Both the position numbers and the translations under genes were made by a program. Below the pieces are notes generated by a model. It did not search any database. It was not told the DNA's origin and saw only the letters and a list, made by a program, of their open reading frames with translations. Below are positions 8,010 to 16,526 of a stretch of DNA of 64,000 bases, in pieces. Origin of the DNA: Pseudomonas sp. LBUM920 (GTDB lineage Bacteria > Pseudomonadota > Gammaproteobacteria > Pseudomonadales > Pseudomonadaceae); NCBI RefSeq assembly GCF_003852315.1, contig NZ_CP027762.1, forward strand, positions 4,507,501-4,571,500, read 5' to 3'. Positions within the stretch are counted from its first letter, which is position 1, and each line of letters starts with the position of its first letter.

Positions 8010-8812
8010 CAATGCCGCGCCTCGGGGAAACGCCCGTGGCGTACGTCATCGGCAAAGCGCTCGCAGGCATCGCGAATCACCGCGCCGACATCGGCGTACT
8101 GTTTGACGAAACGTGGCAGGTGCTCACCGCTCAGGCCCAGCACGTCTTCGGTGACCAACACCTGGCCATCGCAGGCGGGCGAGGCGCCGATGCCGATCGT
8201 CGGCATTTTCGCGTCCTGGGTAATCTGCCGGGCCACACCTTCGGCCACGCCTTCCAGCAGCAGGCTGAAAGCGCCCGCCTCCAGGTTGGCACGCGCATCT
8301 TCAGCGATCACCGCAGCGGTTTGGATCGTGAGGCCCTGCGCCTTGAAGCCGCCCATCACATTCACAAACTGCGGCATCAGCCCCACATGGGCCATCACCG
8401 GAATGCCGCGCGCCACCAGAAACTCAACCGTGCTGGCCAAGGCCTGGTTGGCTTCCAGCTTGACGGCGTCGCAACCGGTGCGCGCCAATACCTGGGCGCA
8501 GTTGCGAAACGCCTGCTCGTGGGATTCCTGGTAGCTGCCAAACGGCATGTCGGCGATGACACAGGCCAGGCGCGTGCTGTCGACCACTGCGCGAGTGTGG
8601 CCGATGATTTCTTCGAGCTGCATGCTCAAGGTTGAAGGCCGGCCATAGCCGACCATGGCCGTGGAATCACCCACCAGAATGAAGTCGACCAACGGGTCGA
8701 TCAGCGTGGCGATGGCGCTGGAATACGCCGTCAGGGAGACGATTTTCTGCTGGCCTTTCATCGCGACCAGTTGCGGGACGGTGATGCGTTGGGTGCGGGT
8801 ATGCGTGCTCAT
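7997..8812 (-). CDS. panB: 3-methyl-2-oxobutanoate hydroxymethyltransferase
   Basis: This is 271 residues with the full PanB pattern. The metal and substrate residues sit in VGDS (Asp49, Ser50), ADMPF (Asp88) and VKLE (Glu120). The catalytic region reads LLLEGV followed by GIGASPACDGQVLVTEDVLG. It transfers a hydroxymethyl group from methylene-tetrahydrofolate to ketoisovalerate, making ketopantoate for pantothenate and CoA. The ATG at 8812 has GGAAGG about 8 bases upstream; an in-frame TTG one codon earlier is less likely. There is no panC beside it, which is unusual. It may be a second copy. Confidence 0.93.
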   Translation of the reverse strand: MSTHTRTQRITVPQLVAMKGQQKIVSLTAYSSAIATLIDPLVDFILVGDSTAMVGYGRPSTLSMQLEEIIGHTRAVVDSTRLACVIADMPFGSYQESHEQAFRNCAQVLARTGCDAVKLEANQALASTVEFLVARGIPVMAHVGLMPQFVNVMGGFKAQGLTIQTAAVIAEDARANLEAGAFSLLLEGVAEGVARQITQDAKMPTIGIGASPACDGQVLVTEDVLGLSGEHLPRFVKQYADVGAVIRDACERFADDVRHGRFPEARHCYGL

Positions 8813-8976
8813 CAAATGCCTTCCGTTTGCGCTGAATACCCGGCCTGATTATTGGCAAAACAGCCGGTGATTCAATGCACAGATCGGCGCTGAAAAGCGA
8901 CCCAGATGCCAAGACGTTCCGTTGTGGCGAGGGCCGTTGCGCGTTCGCCAACAGCACCGGGGTCACGCAGAGGGGT

Positions 8977-9933
8977 TTATTTGCCCTCGATCAACCGCAG
9001 CGCCAACGGCGCGCTGAACGTGCCGGCCGCCGGCCCACCATGGCAGTCGGCGATGGGCGAAGAGGCGCCGTCCGAGTTGCCCGGCAGCTTGATCCACAGC
9101 GCCAGCAGGTTGGGCGTGACGGCGTGCGGCAGCATGCCCAGCTTGCGTGCAGGCGGGTTGCACCAGTCGCCAGGGACGGCGCCGTTGCCGTTGCGGCTGG
9201 TATCGACGACCACCGCCTTTGTGTAGGCGTGATTGGCAAAGAGCCTGGCGTTGATCCTGTCGGCGTAGTCACGGGATTGATCGAGCGTGTAGAAATTGGA
9301 GACGTTCAGCGCAAAACCGCGTGCGTTTTTTATCCCGGCCGCATGCAGGGCATCGGCCATCTGCGCGGCGGGCTTCCAGTGCGCGTTACCGGCGTCCAGG
9401 TACACGTCGGCCTGGGGCGCGCGTTGCTTGAAAGCTGCGACTGTGTAGTTGAACAGCGCCAGGCGCTCGTCTCGCTGAGACTGACTGAGGCACTGCATGT
9501 CCGGCAAGGCATCGGGCTCCAGGATGATGATCGCCGGTTTGCGGCCAACGCCGTTGATCAGCTGGCCAATCCAGGCGCGATACGCTGTCGCATCGGCCGC
9601 GCCGCCTGCAGAGGCGCCGCCGCTGCAGTCACGGTGCGGCAGGTTGTAGGCGACCAGGATCGGTGTGGCGCGGGCCGTGGCGGCGGCGGATACGTAGCGC
9701 TCCACACGCGCCTCAAGCTGATCGCTGCCCTGGCTGCTGCCGGTCAGCCACAGGGCACTCGGCACCTGCGCAATGGCCACACGGATGATTGCCGCATCGG
9801 CCGCCTGCGGGTTGTGTTTTAACCACTGAGCAGCGGTCGATTCAGGATTGACGTAGAAAGCGTCGCCGGCGTGCGCAGCCGGTAGCACCGCTAACACCAC
9901 CAGACCGGCAACCCCAACGATGAACCTGAGCAT
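8977..9933 (-). CDS. secreted glycoside hydrolase family 6 protein (cellulase-like)
   Basis: This is 318 residues. The ATG at 9933 is preferred because GGAG lies 9 bases upstream and it gives a direct signal peptide (MLRFIVGVAGLVVLAV..AHA); a longer GTG start is poor. The GH6 hallmarks are in order: YNLPHRDC with the catalytic-acid position Asp102, IILEPDALP at about 136-144, VVDTSRNGNG at about 242-251, WCNPPARKLG, then WIKLPGNSDG with Asp288. GH6 enzymes cut beta-1,4-glucans with inversion. There is no cellulose-binding module. Two cysteine pairs typical of the family are visible. The substrate in this organism is unknown. Confidence 0.9.
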   Translation of the reverse strand: MLRFIVGVAGLVVLAVLPAAHAGDAFYVNPESTAAQWLKHNPQAADAAIIRVAIAQVPSALWLTGSSQGSDQLEARVERYVSAAATARATPILVAYNLPHRDCSGGASAGGAADATAYRAWIGQLINGVGRKPAIIILEPDALPDMQCLSQSQRDERLALFNYTVAAFKQRAPQADVYLDAGNAHWKPAAQMADALHAAGIKNARGFALNVSNFYTLDQSRDYADRINARLFANHAYTKAVVVDTSRNGNGAVPGDWCNPPARKLGMLPHAVTPNLLALWIKLPGNSDGASSPIADCHGGPAAGTFSAPLALRLIEGK

Positions 9934-10014
9934 AGGTTGACTCCACAAGGCCGAGGCCTGACGCACTGCCTCAAGCTGATATCATGCGAACACTTACCCG
10001 CTGAGTAGCACACC

Positions 10015-10179
10015 ATGAACCGCCAGAAAAAACTGCAGCAGCTCTTCAAGGCCAAAGCGAAAAAAGCCAGCGCCAAATTGGCCCCTAAGAGCAAAGATAA
10101 ATACATCAGCAAAGCCGACCGCGCCAAACTCGAAGCCCAGGACGATCAAGCGTCAACCACCACCGACACGCCCAGCTGA
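10015..10179 (+). CDS. DUF2986 family small basic protein
   Basis: This is 54 residues. It starts with MNRQKKLQQLFKAKAKK and contains KDKYISKADRAKLEAQ, which is the DUF2986 pattern. The first 45 residues are very lysine-rich; the tail is acidic and threonine-rich. It is small and basic enough to bind nucleic acid or ribosomes, but no function is established. The last 27 bp overlap the 3' end of the convergent AraC-family gene. Confidence 0.8.
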   Translation: MNRQKKLQQLFKAKAKKASAKLAPKSKDKYISKADRAKLEAQDDQASTTTDTPS

Positions 10180-11133
10180 CGGCGTCCCCGCTTCATATTT
10201 GCCCCAGATACGCCGCAGATGCCGCGCCGAACCAAAGCCCGCGCGCTCGGCAACGGTTTCAATGTCCAGGGTCGATTCAACCAGTAATTCACGCGCCACG
10301 GTTAAACGCAGGGTGTGCAGATAATCCAGCGGACTGATGCCGACGTGTTCGTGAAACAGTCGCGCCAGGTGCCGGGTGCTGGTGCAGGCCAGGCTGGCCA
10401 TACGCGCGACGGTCCACGGCTCACACGGGTCGGCAGCGACGGCGTCCTGCACCCGATGCACGGCGGGATGCAGGTGGTTGCGCCCGGCGATCCAGGCCGA
10501 CAGCTGTGGATCGGCGCCGCTGCGGCGCATGTACACCACCATGTCCCGTGCAACCGCGCAGGCCAGTCGCGGCCCGGCCAGCTCGGCCACCCAATGCAGC
10601 ATCAGGTCGATGCCGGCAGTGACGCCGGCGCTGCAACTGATGTTGCCATCGGTGACGTACAAGCGGTTTTCCAGTACTCGAGCCTTGGGCGCCAGGGTTT
10701 GCAAAGCGGCGCACAGCGCGTGGTGCGTGGTGCATTGGCGTCCGTCCAGCAGCCCGGCGCGGGCAGCGCTCAAGGCGCCCGCACAGACGCAGACCAGCTT
10801 CTCGCCAGACGGCGCGAACACCGCCTGCAGCCACTGGGTCAGCACGCTGCTGGCCGCTTCAAATGCCTGCTGCCCCGCCTTGCTGACCTTGGATGTAGAG
10901 CCCACCAATACCACGAGCGTGCCCGGCGCCAGATTTGGCGGAAGCGGCGCCAACCCGGTCAGGGGCAAGCCGATGGACGTTGGCAGCGTTTCAACCGGGC
11001 TGACGTATTGCAAGTCGAACTCAACGGCCGTCGAGTCCTCGACCTGAGTGGCCAGGCGCAGCACTTCGGCGGGACCGGCCAGGTCCAGCATCAGCACGTT
11101 GGGCAGCAGTACAAACAGCACCGGCACGCTCAC
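10153..11133 (-). CDS. GlxA-family transcriptional regulator (DJ-1/PfpI domain plus AraC HTH)
   Basis: This is 326 residues. Residues 1 to about 180 form a DJ-1/PfpI-like sensing domain (PVLFVLLPNVLMLDLAGPAEVLR; CVCAGALSAARAGLLDGR with a cysteine at the elbow). The last 100 residues form a double AraC helix-turn-helix (MASLACTSTRHLARLFHEHVG and ETVAERAGFGSARHLRRIW). The GTG at 11133 is chosen because GGAGG lies 9 bases upstream, inside the last codons of the preceding isochorismatase-like gene. The two are therefore translationally coupled. It probably controls that hydrolase or a nitrogen-related substrate pathway. Confidence 0.9.
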   Translation of the reverse strand: MSVPVLFVLLPNVLMLDLAGPAEVLRLATQVEDSTAVEFDLQYVSPVETLPTSIGLPLTGLAPLPPNLAPGTLVVLVGSTSKVSKAGQQAFEAASSVLTQWLQAVFAPSGEKLVCVCAGALSAARAGLLDGRQCTTHHALCAALQTLAPKARVLENRLYVTDGNISCSAGVTAGIDLMLHWVAELAGPRLACAVARDMVVYMRRSGADPQLSAWIAGRNHLHPAVHRVQDAVAADPCEPWTVARMASLACTSTRHLARLFHEHVGISPLDYLHTLRLTVARELLVESTLDIETVAERAGFGSARHLRRIWGKYEAGTPSAGRVGGG

Positions 11134-11137
11134 GGGG

Positions 11138-11680
11138 TCAATCCTCCAATGCCTGGGCGACCGTGACGATGCGCGCAAAGCGGCCTTCCAGCACCAGCTC
11201 CGTACGCTCGCGTATTTCGGCTGCGGTATAGACCCGGCCGCTGCGCGCGTGGGTCATCGGGAAGGTCAACGTCGCTTCGCTGACAAACTCCACACTGAGG
11301 CCACTGTCCGACGCCTGCCGCGTGGTGGTTTCACAGCACTGTTCGGTGCGGATGCCGCTGATGATCACTGTGGTCACTCCCATTTCCGTGAGCCGCGCCG
11401 CCAAGGGCGTGCCGGCGAACGCGCTGTGAAAGCGCTTGTGAATGACCTGGTCAGGGTTGATCGACAACTCGCTCAATGCCCGAACATTGCCCGAGGCCAG
11501 CGAAAAATGCCCCTGGTCTTCCACATGGAAGACTTGTATCACCGGGATGCCCTGTTGAACACACCCATCAATGAGGGCCTGTTGCTTTTCCAGGTAACCC
11601 GGCAGGTCATTTTCGGACCAGTAGCTTGAATGGCGGAACGAATGCTGGGCATCGATAACAATAAGGGCTTTGCGGCTCAT
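11138..11680 (-). CDS. isochorismatase-family cysteine hydrolase
   Basis: This is 180 residues. The catalytic triad of the cysteine-hydrolase branch is complete: Asp10 (LIVIDAQHSF), Lys82 (HKRFHSAF) and Cys115 (GIRTEQCCETTT). Members hydrolyse amides such as nicotinamide, N-carbamoyl compounds or peroxyureidoacrylate; the substrate here is not evident. The ATG at 11680 has AGGA about 10 bases upstream. It ends 4 bp before the GTG of the GlxA-type regulator, and the regulator's ribosome site lies within this gene. The pair thus works as one enzyme-regulator unit. Confidence 0.9.
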   Translation of the reverse strand: MSRKALIVIDAQHSFRHSSYWSENDLPGYLEKQQALIDGCVQQGIPVIQVFHVEDQGHFSLASGNVRALSELSINPDQVIHKRFHSAFAGTPLAARLTEMGVTTVIISGIRTEQCCETTTRQASDSGLSVEFVSEATLTFPMTHARSGRVYTAAEIRERTELVLEGRFARIVTVAQALED

Positions 11681-11794
11681 GAGGTGTCCTGTTGGCGTGC
11701 AGTTCAGTGAGTGATGCAAGCCATACTAGGCAGTGCGGCACGCGAGCGACAGGCACATGACGGACCACATGCGGACGTATTCGGACATTCATTC

Positions 11795-13135
11795 TCAGCG
11801 GCGCAAAGCGCCTTGGGAGGTTTCACGCAAGGTGGTCAAGGCAATCAACGCACAGACCGCCGCGCCGGCCATGAAAAACCCCGGGATCAGCAAATTGCCG
11901 GTCGAGCCGATCAGTGATGTGACGATGTAAGGCGTGATCCCGCCGCCCAGGATGGCGCCCAGATTGATGCTGATGGCCATGCCGGTGTAGCGGACCCGAG
12001 TGGGAAACTGCTCGGCATAGGTCGGGTAGCCCACCGACTGGATCACCGGCATCGGCAGCGTCGCCACAAAAAACGCCAGGACCGCGATGAACAGGCTGCT
12101 GTTGTTCATCAACACCATCATCGGAATCACCAGTACCGCATAACCGACAAAGCCGATGGCCAGGGCTTTCTTGCGCCCGATGCGATCCGACAGCCCGCCC
12201 CAGAACGGCATCAGCGCGGCCATGCACAGGCTGACGCCGGCGATGACCCAGTAGATCTTGGACTTCTCGAAATGCAGGTAGGTGGTCAGGTAGATGTTCA
12301 TGAACACCAGGCCGATGTAGTAGCCGGCGTTCTGTGCAAAGGCGAACACCACCACGCGCAGCACCGCCGGCAGGTTCTGCGTGAGCACCTCCTTGACCGG
12401 CGCGGTGGGCGGCTTTTCCACGGCAAGAAAGGCTTTGAACTCAGGCGTCTCCTCGACGTTGTGGCGCATGATGCACGAAAAGATCACCAACGGAATCGCC
12501 AGGAAAAACGGGATACGCCAGGCCCAGGCTTGCAGCTGCTGCGCATCGACCAGGCCGGTGGTGATGCCGCAGATGATCGCTGCCATCGACCCGCCAATCG
12601 CAACACCCACCGGCGTGAACGCACCGTAGAAACCACGGCGGCCCTTGGGTGAAGACTCGGCCAGAAAAGCCGCAGCCCCAATCACCTCGCCGCCGGCGAA
12701 AAAGCCCTGCGCCAGCCGGATCAGCACCAGCAGGATCGGCGCGGCAATCCCCACGTGGGCGGCCGTCGGCAACAGCCCGATCATCGCGGTCGCGGTGCCC
12801 ATTCCGATGACGGTGCTCAGCAATACTTTGCGCCGACCGATGCGGTCCGCCAGCCGCCCGAGCAGAATGCCGCCCAACGGCCGAATCAAGAATGCGCTGC
12901 CAAACACCGCCAGCGTGGCCAGCAATGCGGCGGCGGCGTTATCGCTGGGAAAAAACAACGGCGCGATAATCGTCGCCATAAAGCCGTACACACCGAATTC
13001 GTAATACTCCACTGCAGTGCCCGTCGCGGCAGCGATGGCTGCCCGCTTGGCGATCCTGGTGGCGCTGCTGTCAGCGGTCTTGTCGAACTCGCCCAAACGC
13101 GGCGATGGGATGGGAGTAGCGATCACGCGAGACAT
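11795..13135 (-). CDS. MFS transporter of the metabolite:H+ symporter (MHS) family
   Basis: This is 446 residues with twelve predicted membrane segments. MHS hallmarks are EYYEFGVYGFMA in the first helix, RPLGGILLGRLADRIGRRKVL between helices 2 and 3, and the repeated GGLSDRIGRKKAL after helix 7. This family imports organic acids and compounds such as shikimate, alpha-ketoglutarate or proline/betaine. The ATG at 13135 has GGAAGG 5 bases upstream and is preferred over a GTG two codons earlier. It lies 171 bp after pxpC on the same strand, so it may import the substrate of that enzyme. Confidence 0.9.
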   Translation of the reverse strand: MSRVIATPIPSPRLGEFDKTADSSATRIAKRAAIAAATGTAVEYYEFGVYGFMATIIAPLFFPSDNAAAALLATLAVFGSAFLIRPLGGILLGRLADRIGRRKVLLSTVIGMGTATAMIGLLPTAAHVGIAAPILLVLIRLAQGFFAGGEVIGAAAFLAESSPKGRRGFYGAFTPVGVAIGGSMAAIICGITTGLVDAQQLQAWAWRIPFFLAIPLVIFSCIMRHNVEETPEFKAFLAVEKPPTAPVKEVLTQNLPAVLRVVVFAFAQNAGYYIGLVFMNIYLTTYLHFEKSKIYWVIAGVSLCMAALMPFWGGLSDRIGRKKALAIGFVGYAVLVIPMMVLMNNSSLFIAVLAFFVATLPMPVIQSVGYPTYAEQFPTRVRYTGMAISINLGAILGGGITPYIVTSLIGSTGNLLIPGFFMAGAAVCALIALTTLRETSQGALRR

Positions 13136-13306
13136 AAACACCTTCCACTCTGACCGTTGGTCATTTGAGTTATTGAGGTGGACAGTTCCACCCAGAAGTA
13201 AACCCGTCAGGTTGCGAGGGGTTTTAATGCTCGACAGTAAGAAATGTGAACGTGGGCTTAATCATCTAGCGCTCCTGTTTTTATTATCGGTAGCGACGGC
13301 TTTTGC

Positions 13307-14245
13307 TCAGTGGGCGGCCTCCAGTCGTTCCAGCGCGTGTGCACGCGCCACGAACAACGCTTGAGCCGTGGGTAAGTCAATCAGCGAAAATCGAATCTCA
13401 TCGCCGGGCAACAGTTGCGCAAGCCTGGGTAAATCCACACTGGCCACCTGGGCGATGCGCGGGTAGCCACCGGTGGTTTGCCGGTCGGCCATCAGCACAA
13501 TCGGCTGACCGCCGGCGGGCACTTGCACGGTGCCGAAGGCCACGCTTTCGGACAGCAGCTGGCGGGGCTGCGTCAGGTCCAGCGCGGCGCCGTCCAATCG
13601 ATAACCCATGCGATCCGAGGCAGCGGTCAGCTGATAGGGCTCATGCAGGAAGTCATGGCGAGCCGTTTCGGTGAAGTCGGCCCATTCGCGCCCCGGCAGC
13701 ACCCGAATGGACGCGGGACGTGTCGGCGCGCCAAGCCGCCAGCCCGCAGGAATATTCAACCGCACGGGGTTTGCGAACGATGAGCAAATGGGGATCACAT
13801 CGCCGGCTTGCAGTGCGCGCCCCGACAGCCCGCCAAACCCTCCCCGGCTATACGTGCTGGCGCTGTTCATCACCGGCGTGAGCAGATAACCGCCGGCCAC
13901 GGCCAGATAGGCCCGCGCGCCGTACTCACGCGTCTCGAAGCGAAGCATCGCGCCCGGTTTGATACGCACGGCGCGCCCGGGTTGCAGCGCAACGCCGTCC
14001 AGTCGCGCGCCCAGGTCAGCCCCGGCCAGGGCGATCAGCGCCTGTGCCTGAAAGCACAAGACCGGGCCTTGAAGGGTGATTTCCAGGGTCGCAGCGGTGG
14101 TCGGGTTGCCCACCAACAGGTTGGCCAGCGCATGCGCGTCCTGGTCCATGGCGCCGTTGACCGGCACGCCCCAATGCTGGAAGCCCACGCGGCCGATGTC
14201 TTGAAAGGTGGAAAACAGACCGGGCCTGATTACTTTGATGGTCAT
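13307..14245 (-). CDS. pxpC: 5-oxoprolinase subunit C (biotin-dependent-carboxylase-like domain)
   Basis: This is 312 residues. It has the PxpC/KipA/allophanate-hydrolase-subunit-2 pattern: GLFSTFQDIGRVGFQHWGVPVNGAMD at the N-terminus, the NLLVGNP region, and the later SDRMGYRLDG and QTTGGYPRIA blocks. PxpABC opens 5-oxoproline to glutamate with ATP. It overlaps pxpB by four bases (ATGA), indicating translational coupling. I find no pxpA (LamB/YcsF family) in the window, so the complex would need a distant pxpA or may act on another lactam or urea-type substrate. Confidence 0.92.
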   Translation of the reverse strand: MTIKVIRPGLFSTFQDIGRVGFQHWGVPVNGAMDQDAHALANLLVGNPTTAATLEITLQGPVLCFQAQALIALAGADLGARLDGVALQPGRAVRIKPGAMLRFETREYGARAYLAVAGGYLLTPVMNSASTYSRGGFGGLSGRALQAGDVIPICSSFANPVRLNIPAGWRLGAPTRPASIRVLPGREWADFTETARHDFLHEPYQLTAASDRMGYRLDGAALDLTQPRQLLSESVAFGTVQVPAGGQPIVLMADRQTTGGYPRIAQVASVDLPRLAQLLPGDEIRFSLIDLPTAQALFVARAHALERLEAAH

Positions 14246-15006
14246 CGCTGCGCTCCGGCCAGTTGTTCAAATTCACGGGCGGTGATGGGCACGAAGCGCA
14301 CCTGATCGCCACCGCTCAACAGGCACGGCGGCTGATTGGCCGGCGAAAACATCGACAACGGTGTGCGGCCTACGATGTTCCAGCCACCTGGCAAATCAGT
14401 GGGGTAAATCACGCTCTGACAATTGGCCAGGCCGACGCTGCCGCGCGTGACCAGCGTGCGCGGTACGGCGCGGCGCGTCAGTTTCAACGCAGGCTCGTGC
14501 ATGCCGATATAGGGATGGCCCGGTGCGAAACCGACCATCAATACGTCGACCCACTGCCCGCTGTGTGCGGCGATGACTTCGTTGGGCGTGATGGCGCAGG
14601 CGTTGGCGATGTCCAGCAGATCCGGCGCGTAGTCGCCCTCGTAGCACACCGGGATCTCCAGGCGTTTGGGTGTGATGCGTGCCAGGTTGTGCTGTTGAGT
14701 CAGGGCGTTTTCCAACACCTGGGCAATCGCGTCGTAGGGCAATAATTCGGGGTACAGCCTGGCGATGATAGGCGGGGCATAATGCACGCCCACGGACACC
14801 ATCGCCGGGATCACATCGGTCACGCCGCCAAGCAGCCCACGCGCCAACAGGTCATGCAGCGTGGCACTGAACGCCACGGCACGGCGGTTGGCCTGCGCGC
14901 TGAACAGCGTTGCAAACACTACCACGATGCAGCTGTCGCCACACGGCTCGAACTGCCAGCGCTGTTCGGCACGCACAGGCCGAAAATCACAGTCAACGTC
15001 AGACAT
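14242..15006 (-). CDS. pxpB: 5-oxoprolinase subunit B
   Basis: This is 254 residues from the ATG at 15006. Upstream in-frame residues are Arg-rich and do not belong to the family. It shows the PxpB/KipI/allophanate-hydrolase-subunit-1 pattern: FEPCGDSCIVVVF near the start, IPVCYEGDYAPDL in the middle, then VGFAPGHPYIG, LPGGWNIVGRTPLSMF and GDQVRFVPI. It pairs with PxpC to form the carboxylase-like part of 5-oxoprolinase. In Bacillus, the relative KipI inhibits a sporulation kinase, but here the enzymatic role is more likely. The four-base overlap with pxpC fixes them as one transcription unit. Confidence 0.92.
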   Translation of the reverse strand: MSDVDCDFRPVRAEQRWQFEPCGDSCIVVVFATLFSAQANRRAVAFSATLHDLLARGLLGGVTDVIPAMVSVGVHYAPPIIARLYPELLPYDAIAQVLENALTQQHNLARITPKRLEIPVCYEGDYAPDLLDIANACAITPNEVIAAHSGQWVDVLMVGFAPGHPYIGMHEPALKLTRRAVPRTLVTRGSVGLANCQSVIYPTDLPGGWNIVGRTPLSMFSPANQPPCLLSGGDQVRFVPITAREFEQLAGAQR

Positions 15007-15092
15007 CACGTCACTTCTCTCATGCGGCAGGCATGCAGCTTCACGTCTTATTAACGCCGTCGCTCGGGTGGCGACGGTCGCGCGGATGGCAA

Positions 15093-15518
15093 CTACTTGG
15101 CGAACAACTGGCTCATGTCCTTGAACGCCTTGAACTCCAGCGCGTTGCCGCACGGGTCAAACAGGAACATGGTGGCTTGCTCGCCGACCTGGCCCTGAAA
15201 GCGGATGTAGGGTTCGATCACAAACCGGGTTTCACGCGCTCTGAGCCGATCGGCCAGGGCTTCCCATTGGTCCCAGTGCAGGATGATGCCGAAATGCGGG
15301 ACCGGTACGTCATGACCATCGACAGGGTTGGAGTGCACCGATGCCTGGGATTCCGTCTTGGGGTGTTCGTGGATGACCAACTGGTGCCCGTAAAAGTCGA
15401 AATCGACCCATTGCGCGCTGGAGCGACCTTCGCGAAGGCCAAACACGTCGCCGTAGAAGTGGCGGGCGGCGGCGAGGTCGTAGACGGGAATAGCAAGATG
15501 AAAGGGCGAAAGGCTCAC
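15093..15518 (-). CDS. VOC-family (glyoxalase/dioxygenase-like) protein
   Basis: This is 141 residues with a GTG start preceded by AGG at a good distance. It forms a vicinal-oxygen-chelate fold: FHLAIPVYDLAAARHFYGDVFGL at the N-terminus, and FLFDPCGNALEFKAF at the C-terminus with the glutamate metal ligand. His7 and a mid-chain His (VPHFGIIL) complete the metal site. The family includes glyoxalases and ring-cleaving dioxygenases, and the substrate is unknown. It lies 86 bp upstream of pxpB on the same strand and may belong to the same transcript. Confidence 0.88.
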   Translation of the reverse strand: MSLSPFHLAIPVYDLAAARHFYGDVFGLREGRSSAQWVDFDFYGHQLVIHEHPKTESQASVHSNPVDGHDVPVPHFGIILHWDQWEALADRLRARETRFVIEPYIRFQGQVGEQATMFLFDPCGNALEFKAFKDMSQLFAK

Positions 15519-15628
15519 GGTGGCTACCTGCGGGTTCTGTTATTCAGAACTCGATTCTTCACCAGAAAGACCGAGCGATAAAGCGCATATCTTTCGTCCT
15601 GAGCCTCAATTTTTTCGATGCTCGCGCC

Positions 15629-16504
15629 CTACTTCGGCGCACCGAGCACTTCCATGATGCACGCCCTGAATAACGCGAAGAGCGGCAGTTGACGCTGGGT
15701 GTACTTGGTGAGCAAGACGATTTCGCGATGGAAGGTCAGGTCGTCCAATCGCAAAACCCGCACGTCGCTTTCGTGTTCCAGCCACAAGCCGGCCAGTGGC
15801 ACCAGGGACACGCCGAGGCCGCTGCGGACCATCTTGACGATGGCGTCCAACTCATCAAGCTCAAGCGCCTGCTGGGTCTGGATCTTTTGTTCCTTGAGAA
15901 ACTGCGTGACCTGGCGGCCACCGAACGAGCCCCGGTCGTATCGCACAAACGGCTGCTCGCGCAGGATCTGCAGCGGGTCATCGCCCGGCACGTCCTTGGC
16001 GGTGATCAGCACAAAAGGCTCGCGGGCGATGACCTCGACATTCAGGTCCTTTGGCAGGTTGAACGGCGGGTGAATCATGATCGCCAGGTCCAGTTCACCG
16101 GCATCGACCTGGCTGAGCAGGTTCAGCGAAACCCCCGGCACCAAATTGACTTCAATAAACGGCGCCCGCTGTTTGAGGGCCACCAGCGCCTTGGGCAGGA
16201 TGCCGGTCTGCACACTGCCGATGGCGCCGATGCGCAACGAACCGTGGAAGTTGTTGGCCCTGTCGGGGGTGCCCATGCGCGAGAAAATATCGAGGATTTC
16301 CTCCGCCAGCGGCACCGCGCGCTGCCCGGCCGAGTTGAGGGTGGCCGAGCGGCCGGTGCGGTCGAACAGCTTCACCCCCAGCGCGTCTTCAAGGTGCTTG
16401 ATCTGCGCGCTCACGGCCGATTGCGTCAGCCCCACCTGCTGACCGGCAGCGGCAAAAGTGCCGCGCCGCGCCGCGCTGACGAAAGTCCTCAGTTCTCGAA
16501 TCAT
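15629..16504 (-). CDS. LysR-type transcriptional regulator
   Basis: This is 291 residues. The winged helix lies at residues 1-60 (FVSAARRGTFAAAGQQVGLTQSAVSAQIKHLEDAL). The effector domain follows with GSLRIGAIGSVQTGILPKAL and LVRSGLGVSLVPLAG-type motifs. It starts 22 bp after the YeeE/YedE transporter gene on the same strand, suggesting co-transcription. It lies upstream of the VOC-pxpBC-MFS group with a 110-bp gap. It could control either group. The ligand is unknown. Confidence 0.88.
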   Translation of the reverse strand: MIRELRTFVSAARRGTFAAAGQQVGLTQSAVSAQIKHLEDALGVKLFDRTGRSATLNSAGQRAVPLAEEILDIFSRMGTPDRANNFHGSLRIGAIGSVQTGILPKALVALKQRAPFIEVNLVPGVSLNLLSQVDAGELDLAIMIHPPFNLPKDLNVEVIAREPFVLITAKDVPGDDPLQILREQPFVRYDRGSFGGRQVTQFLKEQKIQTQQALELDELDAIVKMVRSGLGVSLVPLAGLWLEHESDVRVLRLDDLTFHREIVLLTKYTQRQLPLFALFRACIMEVLGAPK

Positions 16505-16526
16505 GCCGCATACCTCACTGGTTCGT

